NCBI GenBank assembly: GCA_965230065.1
Contig: OZ245942.1
Coordinates: 124,001-188,000 of the forward strand
From: G965230065 sp965230065
GTDB lineage: Bacteria; Bacteroidota; Bacteroidia; Cytophagales; Cyclobacteriaceae
Length of the DNA: 64,000 bases
Reading direction: 5' to 3'
Within the stretch, counting starts at the first letter, position 1; the number at the start of each line of letters is the position of its first letter. Below the pieces are notes generated by a model. That model ran no database searches. It was not told the DNA's origin and saw only the letters and a list, made by a program, of their open reading frames with translations. Below are positions 53,835 to 61,296 of this stretch, in pieces. Both the position numbers and the translations under genes were made by a program.

Positions 53835-54167
53835 ACCAACTCACTGGGCGAACAAATACAGCGTGCTTTTCCTGATACCAATGTGGTGAAGGCCTTCAAC
53901 ACCATGAATGCCTTTGTCATGGTGAATCCGGAGTTGGTTCCGGGCGATCATACGGTTTTTATGAGCTGAAACGATGAGGATGCCAAAACGAAGGTCAAAT
54001 CACTCATGCAATCCTTCGGGTGGAAAGAAGAAAACATTATCGACTTGGAAGATATTTCTACCGCCAGGGGCACAGAGCAACTGCTTTCCATCTGGGTACA
54101 TTTGTATGGGAAGTTGCAAAATCCGATGTTTAGCTTTCACAATCGCAGCAGGCTCGGTTTATCATAG
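53835..54167 (+). pseudogene. NADP oxidoreductase (F420-reductase-like), truncated with internal stop
   Basis: The frame reads TNSLGEQIQRAFPDTNVVKA, FNTMNAFVMVNPELVPGDHT and VFMS, then TGA at 53967-53969, then NDEDAKTKVKSLMQSFGWKE, IDLEDISTARGTEQLLSIWV and LYGKLQNPMFSFH. This is the C-terminal two thirds of a COG2085-type NADP-binding protein. The Rossmann N terminus is lost and one Gly codon (GGA) has become TGA. Its remaining partner is the frameshifted hxlR gene 37 bp away. Confidence 0.75.
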
Positions 54168-54314
54168 GTATTTTAACTTGGGTATTACTTAATCTTTTTG
54201 CTTACAGTTTCACCCATCTGTAACCCTGCAATGTCATTATGCAGGGTTTGAATGAAGGCTACCATGGTTTATGATTTTCCATTTTAAATAGGCAATGGGC
54301 ATCTATAGAAAGGA

Positions 54315-54752
54315 TTATGCACAAGCAGGCTTTACTACCGCTGGTTGTCTTTTCTCCCTGTGAAGGGAAAAAAATAAGTAAGCACTTTTCGTATATTGAA
54401 AAATTCTTAGTGCAAGCTCTTTATTTGCTTTTTTGAGCCAGGCATACTTTTTCATAAGTTTTTCGAAAGCTTGCTTTTTAGTCAGGATAGCAATTTCACA
54501 TTTACTGGAAATATAGCTGGATTGATGATACCAATCTTTGATCAATAGCAAGAAATGATCGGTATTCACATCAGAGAAATCTTTTTTTATTAACAAACAA
54601 TTGTTTGTATCATGCTTAATAGCGGTTTGCTCAGCCAATGCCAATGTTTCATGATAGTGTATTTCATCTCCTCCTTTGTTAAAATTCACTACAATCATAT
54701 CTGAAGCACTTTTATAGCGGATGGTAGCAATAGCATTTGTTATTTCATGCAT
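54315..54752 (-). CDS. STAS/SpoIIAA-like small protein, unassigned
   Basis: The 145-residue soluble protein starts MHEITNAIATIRYKSASDMI and has alternating strands and helices (CLLIKKDFSDVNTDHFLLLI, CEIAILTKKQAFEKLMKKY). The pattern is compatible with a STAS or SpoIIAA-like fold often found with stress proteins in this phylum. It lies 27 bp after the hsp20 gene on the same strand, so it is likely in that operon. Confidence 0.65.
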   Translation of the reverse strand: MHEITNAIATIRYKSASDMIVVNFNKGGDEIHYHETLALAEQTAIKHDTNNCLLIKKDFSDVNTDHFLLLIKDWYHQSSYISSKCEIAILTKKQAFEKLMKKYAWLKKANKELALRIFQYTKSAYLFFSLHREKRQPAVVKPACA

Positions 54753-54779
54753 AGGTTCATATTTCAGGGTAAAAATTAT

Positions 54780-55202
54780 TCAGTTTAAACTTGGATATGT
54801 ATTCACCTTGAGCAGTGTAATTTTAAGTACTCCATTGTTATAATGGGTCAAAATATGTTGGTTATCAATGTCAGGCGGTAGCACGAAAGTGCGTGTTTGT
54901 ATTCCACGGTAAGGTTCTTTTCTTGTAACCTCATCCTCATCTGTAATACTCTTTCCTGTAAAAGCCCGGATAAAAAGCTTCCCATCATTCATATCCACTT
55001 GTATATCTTCCTTATTGCATCCTTGTAAAGCTACTTCCAGTGTATAATTATGCACCTGGTTCCTAATGTTTGTGCTGGGTTGGGTAAGCAAATCTAAATC
55101 TCCCTCGATAGGAAAGGTTTCAGGGAAATACTCCAGATAATTATCGTCCTGACGATAATTTCTGGGGAGCATGCTGTGCGTATGAAGTGATTTTCGTTTC
55201 AT
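54780..55202 (-). CDS. Hsp20-like protein, second copy
   Basis: From ATG 55202 the product is 140 residues. The alpha-crystallin domain is recognisable (NYTLEVALQGCNKEDIQVDM, NDGKLFIRAF, YRGIQTRTFVLPPDIDNQHI, THYNNGVLKITLLK), with GVLKITLLK as the final strand. It is more divergent than the copy at 46453, with a Cys in the first strand. An FNR-like module lies 78 bp upstream. Confidence 0.88.
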   Translation of the reverse strand: MKRKSLHTHSMLPRNYRQDDNYLEYFPETFPIEGDLDLLTQPSTNIRNQVHNYTLEVALQGCNKEDIQVDMNDGKLFIRAFTGKSITDEDEVTRKEPYRGIQTRTFVLPPDIDNQHILTHYNNGVLKITLLKVNTYPSLN

Positions 55203-55227
55203 GGCATGGCTGTTTAGGTTTATACTT

Positions 55228-55293
55228 CGAAGGTAGATCATTTCCCATTATCATGAAATGACTTGGGCTTTGTATAAGCATGATTTTTATCAT
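55228..55293 (-). promoter_or_regulatory. FNR-like promoter module of the second hsp20
   Basis: On the minus strand the perfect palindrome ATGAT-AAAA-ATCAT (55293-55280) is followed after 17 nt by GTCATT (55262-55257) and, 44 nt after the palindrome, by TACCTTCG (55235-55228), one base from TAnnTTTG. The start codon is at 55202. Confidence 0.72.
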
Positions 55294-55342
55294 GTTACCT
55301 TTATGAAAAATGAACATACTCGTTAGCGAAACTTTTTTACTA

Positions 55343-57037
55343 CTAGATATCTGCGTGGGGAATGTCCTTACTTTCTTCAATGTATTCACTAATTGAAGTT
55401 ACCAGCAGATCACTGACTGCCAGAATTATGGCTTTGTGCGAAGAGTAGAGCTCACGATTTACATTCAGCACCGTAGAAATTTCTATTTCGTCGGGCATTT
55501 TATTATCAATGGCCTGGTAAATGACACCCAGAAGTTTGTCATAGTTCTTTTGGAGAAGTACTCTCCACTCTCCAAGTTCCTCCAGGGATATTGTTTTATG
55601 CTGTGTCTGCAAAGTCTGTAATATCTCATTATAAAGCTGTAGGGAGGTATCCCTGAATTCATTGACCAGCTTCAGGTAATATTTTTTGCCCGTTTGTTCA
55701 AAATGGTCCAGATCATACTCTATGTCTTTAATGCCTTTTATTGAGTGCATGGTATTATTGATCGTTTGGATCAGGTGCCTGAGTTGCCGGGATTCATCAA
55801 CCTCCAGGGTTGTTTGTTGTAATTTTGTATAAAATTTCAGCATTTCCCCTTCCAACTGTTTGATAAACAGGTATCCTTCCGCATAAGCATGCCGAAGCGG
55901 TTTCGGAACAGGCTGCCCATTGATCTGACCCATAAGTTGCTTCAAAGCATGTGGCGGCAGCTTCAGGGCTTTCAGGTTCAGATAGATAACCAGGAGCACC
56001 AAACGGTGCGTCTCTTTGCGCAATGCTTCGAGTGCTGCTTCCGGTACCTGTTGGGTTACCCGATCGAGGTAAATGTTTGCGGAAGTTTTGGGTTGCTCAA
56101 ACCTATGCTCCAGAAAATGTGCCAATGGACCTACAAACGGTAAAAACAGCAATACACCTAAGAGGTTGAATAAAGTATGAAAAGATGTCAATGCATACAA
56201 AGGATCCTGTATCTCCAAAACTTCTGTGATGAGCCTGACCAGGAGAGGAATAAAGACAAGGGCGACAATGCCCGTTACTACATTGAAAAGAAAATGAGCC
56301 ACAGCTACCCGTTTTTTGGCAGGTACACTTCCTATAGAACCGATCAGTACCGTAACCGTAGTGCCTACATTGGCCCCGACCACGAGTGCGGCCGCTGCCG
56401 GTAGGGTAATCAGTTGGGCATGCAAGGCACTCAGGGCAATGACCATCGCTGCCGAGCTCGACTGAATCAAGGCGGTCAGCACTGCTCCTGCTGCCGTGAG
56501 GATCAGGATATTTTTTTGACTGAACGACTGTAAATCAAATTGTTGGGCCAAAAATTCTATACTTTCTTTCATGAAATCGAGGCCGAAAAAGATAAAACCA
56601 AACCCGAGCATGATCTGTCCTATATTTGAATAACGAGGGCGTTCTTTGAAGAAAAAGAGAATCAGGCCTCCAATACCAATGAAGGGGATGGAGAACTCGT
56701 CAATCGGCAGCTTGAAACCTAATACTGTTACGATCCAACCGGTAACCGTTGTGCCCAGGTTAGACCCAAAAATTACGGGTAAGGCCCGCTTCATACTGAT
56801 AAGCCCGGCCCCTACAAAAGCCAGTAAAAGCAGGGATACCACCGAACTACTTTGCAGAATGGCTGTGAGCATTATCCCAATGAGTACCCCCCGGATGCGG
56901 TTTTTGGTATTATTTCTCAGAAAAGTCCGGAATGAACGGCCTGCCAGCATTTTAAGCCCTTCCTCCATTTGCAGCATGCCGAAAAGGAAAATGCTCAAAC
57001 CTGCAATGAGTTGCCATATGTTAAGAGGATATATCAT
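55343..57037 (-). CDS. Na/Pi cotransporter family protein with PhoU-like tail
   Basis: The 564-residue protein has two inverted repeats of the Na/Pi-cotransporter core with the QSS motifs TAILQSSSVVSLLLLAFVGA and TALIQSSSAAMVIALSAL and the GTTVT motifs SNLGTTVTGWIVTVLGFKL and ANVGTTVTVLIGSIGS. After the membrane part (about 1-310) comes a helical PhoU-like domain (about 340-550). It probably takes up phosphate with sodium. It is divergent from the usp gene at 57170 and has an FNR-like site upstream. Confidence 0.93.
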   Translation of the reverse strand: MIYPLNIWQLIAGLSIFLFGMLQMEEGLKMLAGRSFRTFLRNNTKNRIRGVLIGIMLTAILQSSSVVSLLLLAFVGAGLISMKRALPVIFGSNLGTTVTGWIVTVLGFKLPIDEFSIPFIGIGGLILFFFKERPRYSNIGQIMLGFGFIFFGLDFMKESIEFLAQQFDLQSFSQKNILILTAAGAVLTALIQSSSAAMVIALSALHAQLITLPAAAALVVGANVGTTVTVLIGSIGSVPAKKRVAVAHFLFNVVTGIVALVFIPLLVRLITEVLEIQDPLYALTSFHTLFNLLGVLLFLPFVGPLAHFLEHRFEQPKTSANIYLDRVTQQVPEAALEALRKETHRLVLLVIYLNLKALKLPPHALKQLMGQINGQPVPKPLRHAYAEGYLFIKQLEGEMLKFYTKLQQTTLEVDESRQLRHLIQTINNTMHSIKGIKDIEYDLDHFEQTGKKYYLKLVNEFRDTSLQLYNEILQTLQTQHKTISLEELGEWRVLLQKNYDKLLGVIYQAIDNKMPDEIEISTVLNVNRELYSSHKAIILAVSDLLVTSISEYIEESKDIPHADI

Positions 57038-57050
57038 ACGTTTACAAGTT

Positions 57051-57116
57051 ACGAGATAACCATTATTGGCTGCCTTTCAAGTGCTTTAAGTCATAGAGAC
57101 TGCTGATTATTGTCAT
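57051..57116 (-). promoter_or_regulatory. FNR-like site between the Na/Pi transporter and usp genes
   Basis: On the minus strand ATGAC-AATA-ATCAG (57116-57103, two mismatches) is followed by CACTTGA (about 57083-57077) with a TTG, and 44 nt after the palindrome by TATCTCGT (57058-57051). That is the weakest of the six modules. It points at the transporter gene (start 57037) but could also serve the divergent usp gene (start 57170). Confidence 0.5.
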
Positions 57117-57169
57117 TGCTCTTATCTATATTTTCCCTTTACTTCACTGTATTAACATTTGAACAAGTA

Positions 57170-57988
57170 ATGAAAATACTGATTCCCATAGATTTTTCCG
57201 ATTGTGCATTGAATGCGCTCCGCTATGCGCTGCATTTGTGGGAGAAAATGAAAGGAGAAATCATTCTCTACCATGCATTTCATATTCCGATTGGAGGAGA
57301 TGCTACTTTCTTTGTTGATGCAGAGATGGTAAAACAAAGAGAACAGTCATTACAAAAAAGAATGCTGGAAATAGGAGATAAGATAACGAAATTAAAAAGT
57401 TTACCCCATCAGTACCTTACCAGTATGGCCATGCCCACCGAAGGCATTTTAAAAACCATCCGGGAGCATAATATAGACTTGATCGTCATGGGAACGAAAG
57501 GAGCCAACCACCTATCGGACGAATGGCTGGGTAGCACTACTTACAATGTTGTCAGAAAAGCTTCTTGTCCTGTGATTGCCGTTCCCGAATTCATGAAAGG
57601 TTTTTACCTAAAAGAAATTGCACTTGCTTCAGATTTACACCCTCTCGACAATCCCTCAGCATTCTCTTTCTTAAGAAACCTCGCAAAGCAGTTTGATGCC
57701 CGCATTCATATTTTGCATATCCATCCCCATCCCGAACACATTAGTATTGAGCAAGGGGAGGAGGCTGTAGTATTGGATAAAATCTTTCACAGCATTCCCC
57801 ATACTTACCATTTTCCTGACGGCACAGATGTGGAAGAGGAATTACAGCGTTTCATACAGGCTCATTCCATAGATATGCTGGCCATGATACCCAGAAAGCA
57901 TAATTTGCTAGAACGGTTACTTATAAGAAGGATTACCAAAAAAATGACATTGCATACAGAGATTCCTTTACTTTCTATTTATGCCTAA
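57170..57988 (+). CDS. universal stress protein (two Usp domains)
   Basis: I use ATG 57170 (272 residues, MKILIPIDFSDCALNALRYA). The first domain has the ATP-binding glycine motif MGTKGANHLSDEWLGSTTYN; the second (about 145-272) is degenerate. It heads a three-gene run, with 15 bp to the next gene. Related Usp proteins bind ATP and are made under oxygen limitation or growth arrest. Confidence 0.9.
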   Translation: MKILIPIDFSDCALNALRYALHLWEKMKGEIILYHAFHIPIGGDATFFVDAEMVKQREQSLQKRMLEIGDKITKLKSLPHQYLTSMAMPTEGILKTIREHNIDLIVMGTKGANHLSDEWLGSTTYNVVRKASCPVIAVPEFMKGFYLKEIALASDLHPLDNPSAFSFLRNLAKQFDARIHILHIHPHPEHISIEQGEEAVVLDKIFHSIPHTYHFPDGTDVEEELQRFIQAHSIDMLAMIPRKHNLLERLLIRRITKKMTLHTEIPLLSIYA

Positions 57989-58003
57989 ACCTTAATCGAT
58001 AAT

Positions 58004-58258
58004 ATGATGGATGACCCTATAACTACCGGAGATTACGAAAAAGTATATACCGTCAATATTACCTCTTTTATAGATTTTGAGCGGATAAAAGTGGGTTTGA
58101 TAGAAATTCAAGGGGTGGAAGATGTTTCGCTCAACGAAGCGGTAACACCCCATGAGATCACCGCCTTTACCAACGGGCAGGTGGCGGATATTACCATTCA
58201 GGAAGTGGTAGCCCAACTTGGTTTCCAAGCAGTTCCTAAAACCTTTTTAATCAGTTGA
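58004..58258 (+). CDS. HMA-like small protein without metal-binding cysteines
   Basis: The 84-residue protein has the beta-alpha-beta-beta-alpha-beta order of heavy-metal-associated domains: EKVYTVNITSFIDFERIKVG, LIEIQGVEDVSLNEAVTPHE, ITAFTNGQVADITIQEVVAQ and LGFQAV. The CxxC metal site is absent and there are no Cys at all. It is sandwiched between two usp genes, 15 bp and 1 bp away. A protein-binding rather than metal-binding role is the natural guess. Confidence 0.7.
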   Translation: MMDDPITTGDYEKVYTVNITSFIDFERIKVGLIEIQGVEDVSLNEAVTPHEITAFTNGQVADITIQEVVAQLGFQAVPKTFLIS

Positions 58259-58259
58259 C

Positions 58260-59111
58260 ATGAAAGCCATTCTAGTACCTACCGATTTTTCCGAACAGGC
58301 CGATTATGCATTGGACACAGCTTATCAATTGGCCTTGAAAAGCAAGGCCGAGATTTGGCTCACACATGTGCTGGAACTTCCCGGCACAGACAATGAATTT
58401 GTGACAACTACCCGGCTCGGACACCCTCTGCCAGTGGATTGGCTCAGGAAAGCCAAAGAAGAGGCAGATGCACAGTTGCAGGAAATCATCCGAAAGAAGG
58501 ATTTGGAAAGCGTTCCTGTAAAATATCATGTAAAAGTAGGCAATCCTTACCGCAGCATCAGCAGGGAGTTGCTCACAGAGGAGGTAGACCTGATCGTAAT
58601 GGGGTCCAAAGGCGCCAGCGGCATGAAAGAAATCCTGGTGGGCTCCAATGCCGAACGGATGGTACGCTTTGCCCGTTGTCCGGTACTGATCGTCAAAGAA
58701 AAGGCGGATTTATCGGCCACACGTAACATCATATATGCCACAGCGCTCCGCGATGATGAGCATAGAGTGATAAGGGAGCTGAAAAAGTTCCAGCAGCTTT
58801 TTAATGCACAGTTGCACATCCTCAAGGTAAATACGATGGCCAACTTTCTGGATGACCCTTTTGTATATGCAAAATTAAGAGAATTTGCCCAGAACCATGA
58901 CCTGCAAAACTATACTATCCATACTTACAGCGACCAGAGTGAGGAGGCAGGGATCATTCACTTTGCCGAAGAAATCAATGCCGATATCATAGCCCTGGCC
59001 ACTCATAGCCGAAGGGGGATTGTGCATCTGCTCAGCGGCAGTATGGCCGAAGATGTGGTCAATCATGCCAAACGCCCCATATGGACAATGAGCCTGAAAG
59101 GATGGGGATAG
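58260..59111 (+). CDS. universal stress protein (ATP-binding type)
   Basis: The 283-residue protein starts MKAILVPTDFSEQADYALDT, and its first domain has the full ATP motif MGSKGASGMKEILVGSNAER followed by CPVLIVKEK. The second domain keeps LATHSRRGIVHLLSGSMAED. It begins 1 bp after the HMA-like gene, so it is in the same operon. It ends exactly where the convergent usp gene ends (59111/59112). Confidence 0.93.
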   Translation: MKAILVPTDFSEQADYALDTAYQLALKSKAEIWLTHVLELPGTDNEFVTTTRLGHPLPVDWLRKAKEEADAQLQEIIRKKDLESVPVKYHVKVGNPYRSISRELLTEEVDLIVMGSKGASGMKEILVGSNAERMVRFARCPVLIVKEKADLSATRNIIYATALRDDEHRVIRELKKFQQLFNAQLHILKVNTMANFLDDPFVYAKLREFAQNHDLQNYTIHTYSDQSEEAGIIHFAEEINADIIALATHSRRGIVHLLSGSMAEDVVNHAKRPIWTMSLKGWG

Positions 59112-59924
59112 CTATTCATATTCATGGATAGAAAGCAATGGAAAGTGGGTATGATACACCACCTGCTCAGTAATACTCTTCTGAAAGAGGCTATCGAAGA
59201 AAGTATGGATGCGGGGCACCAATACCAGTAAATCATTTTGGTGCTCCTGCACATGCTCAAGAATCCCTGCTTCTATATCTTTTTCCCATGCATAGTAGAA
59301 AGTGTGTGATACCGGCGTCAGCATTTTGCTCAGCATACTATATTCTTCTTTTGTATCCCTGCTGGTTTTTCCACTCACATGAATCACATCCACAAGGGCC
59401 TGGAAGGTTTGGGTAAAGTTGACCAATTGTACCAATACCTCAGGACTCGTTTCCTTCAAATCTGCCGCAAAAGCTATTTTTTTAAACGGTTTGAAGACAG
59501 CCTCCTCCGGCACTGACAGCACAGGGCAATGGGCATGCTGAATTATTTTGACGGTATTGCTGCCCAAAACGTTGGTCCAGAACCCTCCTCCATGATTCCC
59601 TACCACTACCAAATCGATGGTTTCATTGTCGATCAGGCGGTTCATCTCCACAATTAGATCTCCGCGGCTCACTACAAACTCTACATTGTCTTCAATTTCC
59701 AAATCTGACTTCAAGCTATTAAGCTGCTGATAGATACTTTTTTCATAATTTTTGAGTGCTTCCTGACTTATGACCACCTGGCCCGCCAGGTCGGGAGGAA
59801 TGTAATAAACATGTAGAATCCAGATACTGGCCTCTAACGATTGGGCCAGTTGCAGGCCATATTGCATAGACTTTCGGGATGCATCCGAGAAATCATTCAG
59901 GATAAGAATACGATTCAGACTCAT
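59112..59924 (-). CDS. universal stress protein
   Basis: The 270-residue protein starts MSLNRILILNDFSDASRKSM and has VVGNHGGGFWTNVLGSNTVK, the Gx2Gx9G(S/T)-type motif in the first domain, then CPVLSVPEE. The second domain ends with LVLVPRIHTFFDSLFQKSIT. It is convergent with the usp gene before it with no gap. Its upstream region carries an FNR-like site about 120-180 bp away. Confidence 0.9.
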   Translation of the reverse strand: MSLNRILILNDFSDASRKSMQYGLQLAQSLEASIWILHVYYIPPDLAGQVVISQEALKNYEKSIYQQLNSLKSDLEIEDNVEFVVSRGDLIVEMNRLIDNETIDLVVVGNHGGGFWTNVLGSNTVKIIQHAHCPVLSVPEEAVFKPFKKIAFAADLKETSPEVLVQLVNFTQTFQALVDVIHVSGKTSRDTKEEYSMLSKMLTPVSHTFYYAWEKDIEAGILEHVQEHQNDLLVLVPRIHTFFDSLFQKSITEQVVYHTHFPLLSIHEYE

Positions 59925-60042
59925 AGTTTATTTGATCAATATAGATGAAAAATCTCAACTTTACTTTGTTGAAAGGTAGCACGGTCAGGGCAGAATACCC
60001 ATGACGTTCGTCATTCCTCCCTGTGTTTTTTATCATCCTGGT

Positions 60043-60106
60043 TGTTGATATTGCTTTCATGGCTCGTTCTTTGACAAACATCATATCCTCCCCTGATTTG
60101 GATCAT
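60043..60106 (-). promoter_or_regulatory. FNR-like site upstream of usp
   Basis: On the minus strand ATGAT-CCAA-ATCAG (60106-60093) is followed after 17 nt by GTCAAA (60075-60070) and, 42 nt after the palindrome, by TATCAACA (60050-60043). The -7 element is weak. The usp start is at 59924, which would leave a leader of about 110 nt. On the plus strand the palindrome lies 57 bp before the small gene at 60164. Confidence 0.5.
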
Positions 60107-60163
60107 TCTCTATACGATGATTTCTTCCTAATTTTCTTCATCTAAAAGGGAAGACTGTCCTGA

Positions 60164-60301
60164 ATGAGGAAAACATTATTTGAGAAAATATCAGAATACG
60201 CTATAGATAGCTGGACGCTCGGCAAAGTCCGGAAAAAGCACTACGTGATATACATTTTATTGTTCATCCTCTTTTTGATCATAGGCCTGTTCCTTTCCTG
60301 A
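60164..60301 (+). CDS. 45-residue single-pass membrane protein
   Basis: ATG 60164 opens a 45-codon frame, stop TGA 60299-60301. The product MRKTLFEKISEYAIDSWTLG then KVRKKHYVIYILLFILFLII has an amphipathic basic front and one membrane helix. Its place between a usp gene and DUF302, with an FNR-like site upstream, suggests a stress-related small membrane protein. No homologue is recalled. Confidence 0.55.
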   Translation: MRKTLFEKISEYAIDSWTLGKVRKKHYVIYILLFILFLIIGLFLS

Positions 60302-60331
60302 TATGCAACCAATGTAGCCAAACTTTGCTCT

Positions 60332-60345
60332 GTAACATATGTTAC
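60332..60345. promoter_or_regulatory. 14-bp perfect palindrome upstream of DUF302 gene
   Basis: GTAACATATGTTAC is a perfect palindrome 52 bp before the DUF302 start. Its GTAAC/GTTAC arms differ from the ATGAT sites of the island, so it is likely bound by a different dimeric regulator. Confidence 0.5.
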
Positions 60346-60397
60346 GAAGGAAAAACACTTTATTGCTTAGTTTTGAACTCAAACAAAATGAAAAGTT

Positions 60398-60787
60398 ATG
60401 ACCTACTATCACAGTAAAACATTACAAAATATCAGTTTTGACCAGGCCATCACCAAGGTGACAGAAGCACTGAAAGAACAAGGTTTTGGTATTTTAACAG
60501 AAATTGATGTGCAGGCAACATTAAAGAAAAAGCTGGATGTAGATTTTAAACCCTACATAATACTGGGAGCCTGCAATCCGCCCTTTGCCCATCAGGCATT
60601 ACAGGCCGAAGATAAGATCGGCACCATGCTGCCCTGCAACGTGATTGTGCAAGCCCAGCCTGACGGATCAATAGAGGTTTCAGCCGTTGACCCGGTAGCT
60701 TCCATGCAGGCAGTAGAGAACGAAAACCTTGCAAAAATAGCTGGCGAAGTGAAAGATAAGCTGCGTTCAGCAATTCATAAATTATAG
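60398..60787 (+). CDS. DUF302 domain protein
   Basis: The 129-residue protein shows the DUF302 pattern: ISFDQAITKVTEALKEQGFG, ILTEIDVQATLKKKLDVDFK, YIILGACNPPFAHQAL and MLPCNVIVQ. The GACNPxxAxxAL motif is diagnostic. The function of the family is unknown; it often sits beside stress or sulfur-oxidation genes. It precedes the metal-efflux genes. Confidence 0.92.
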   Translation: MTYYHSKTLQNISFDQAITKVTEALKEQGFGILTEIDVQATLKKKLDVDFKPYIILGACNPPFAHQALQAEDKIGTMLPCNVIVQAQPDGSIEVSAVDPVASMQAVENENLAKIAGEVKDKLRSAIHKL

Positions 60788-60808
60788 TGATTTTATCGCT
60801 CAACTACG

Positions 60809-61198
60809 ATGATGGTAAAAGTACGGTATCTGTTTTTAAGCTTATCCCTGACTTTCTTGTTGGGGCATAGCTTTGTGCCGCATACGCATGAGTATGACAG
60901 GGATACCGTACAAATTCGTAGTTGTGAACAGGCTGCTCCTCAGAGTTTTGCCGATCTGCTGGTTTCTCTTTTTTTGCAAGACCTGGGAAGCGACCACCTT
61001 ACCCATTTCAAACCCGCTACTGATGCTACACCCACTTTGCTGGTGCTGTTTATCGAAAGCAGCTTGGAATATTCCTTTTCAGAAAATGCTGCCGTCACTG
61101 AAGAAGTAGCCTTTCTTCCTTATCAGGAACCGCTGTACAAAGCCGATGGGATGCGATTGGCCGGCAGTCGCGCCCCCCCCAGTATCATGTATTCTTAA
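60809..61198 (+). CDS. small secreted His-containing protein upstream of cusA
   Basis: The 129-residue product has a signal peptide (VRYLFLSLSLTFLLGHSF) followed by VPHTHEYD, a His cluster that could bind metal. The remainder (QSFADLLVSLFLQDLGSDHL onward) is helical and unassigned. Proteins of this kind open cus/czc-type operons in related bacteria as I recall. A hairpin separates it from cusA. Confidence 0.65.
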   Translation: MMVKVRYLFLSLSLTFLLGHSFVPHTHEYDRDTVQIRSCEQAAPQSFADLLVSLFLQDLGSDHLTHFKPATDATPTLLVLFIESSLEYSFSENAAVTEEVAFLPYQEPLYKADGMRLAGSRAPPSIMYS

Positions 61199-61213
61199 TC
61201 TTCTTATTACCCT

Positions 61214-61242
61214 CAACTTCAGTGGGCTGAAGTTGCACCTTT
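61214..61242 (+). terminator. hairpin before cusA
   Basis: CAACTTCAG (61214-61222) and CTGAAGTTG (61227-61235) form a perfect 9-bp stem with a TGGG loop, then CACCTTTTTTA. It may end or attenuate transcription into cusA. Confidence 0.75.
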
Positions 61243-61272
61243 TTTATTTCAATTTTAATTTTTCAATCATAA

Positions 61273-61287
61273 CGATCCAAGGGATCG
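61273..61287. promoter_or_regulatory. inverted repeat at the cusA start
   Basis: CGATCC-AAG-GGATCG lies 9 bp before ATG 61297. It could be an operator or a small RNA hairpin covering the ribosome-binding region. Confidence 0.35.
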
Positions 61288-61296
61288 ATTGGAATC

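Noticed and set aside
53967..53969. In-frame TGA as a recoded glycine codon
   Set aside because: TGA serves as an ordinary stop for many intact genes in the window, so this is better explained as gene decay.
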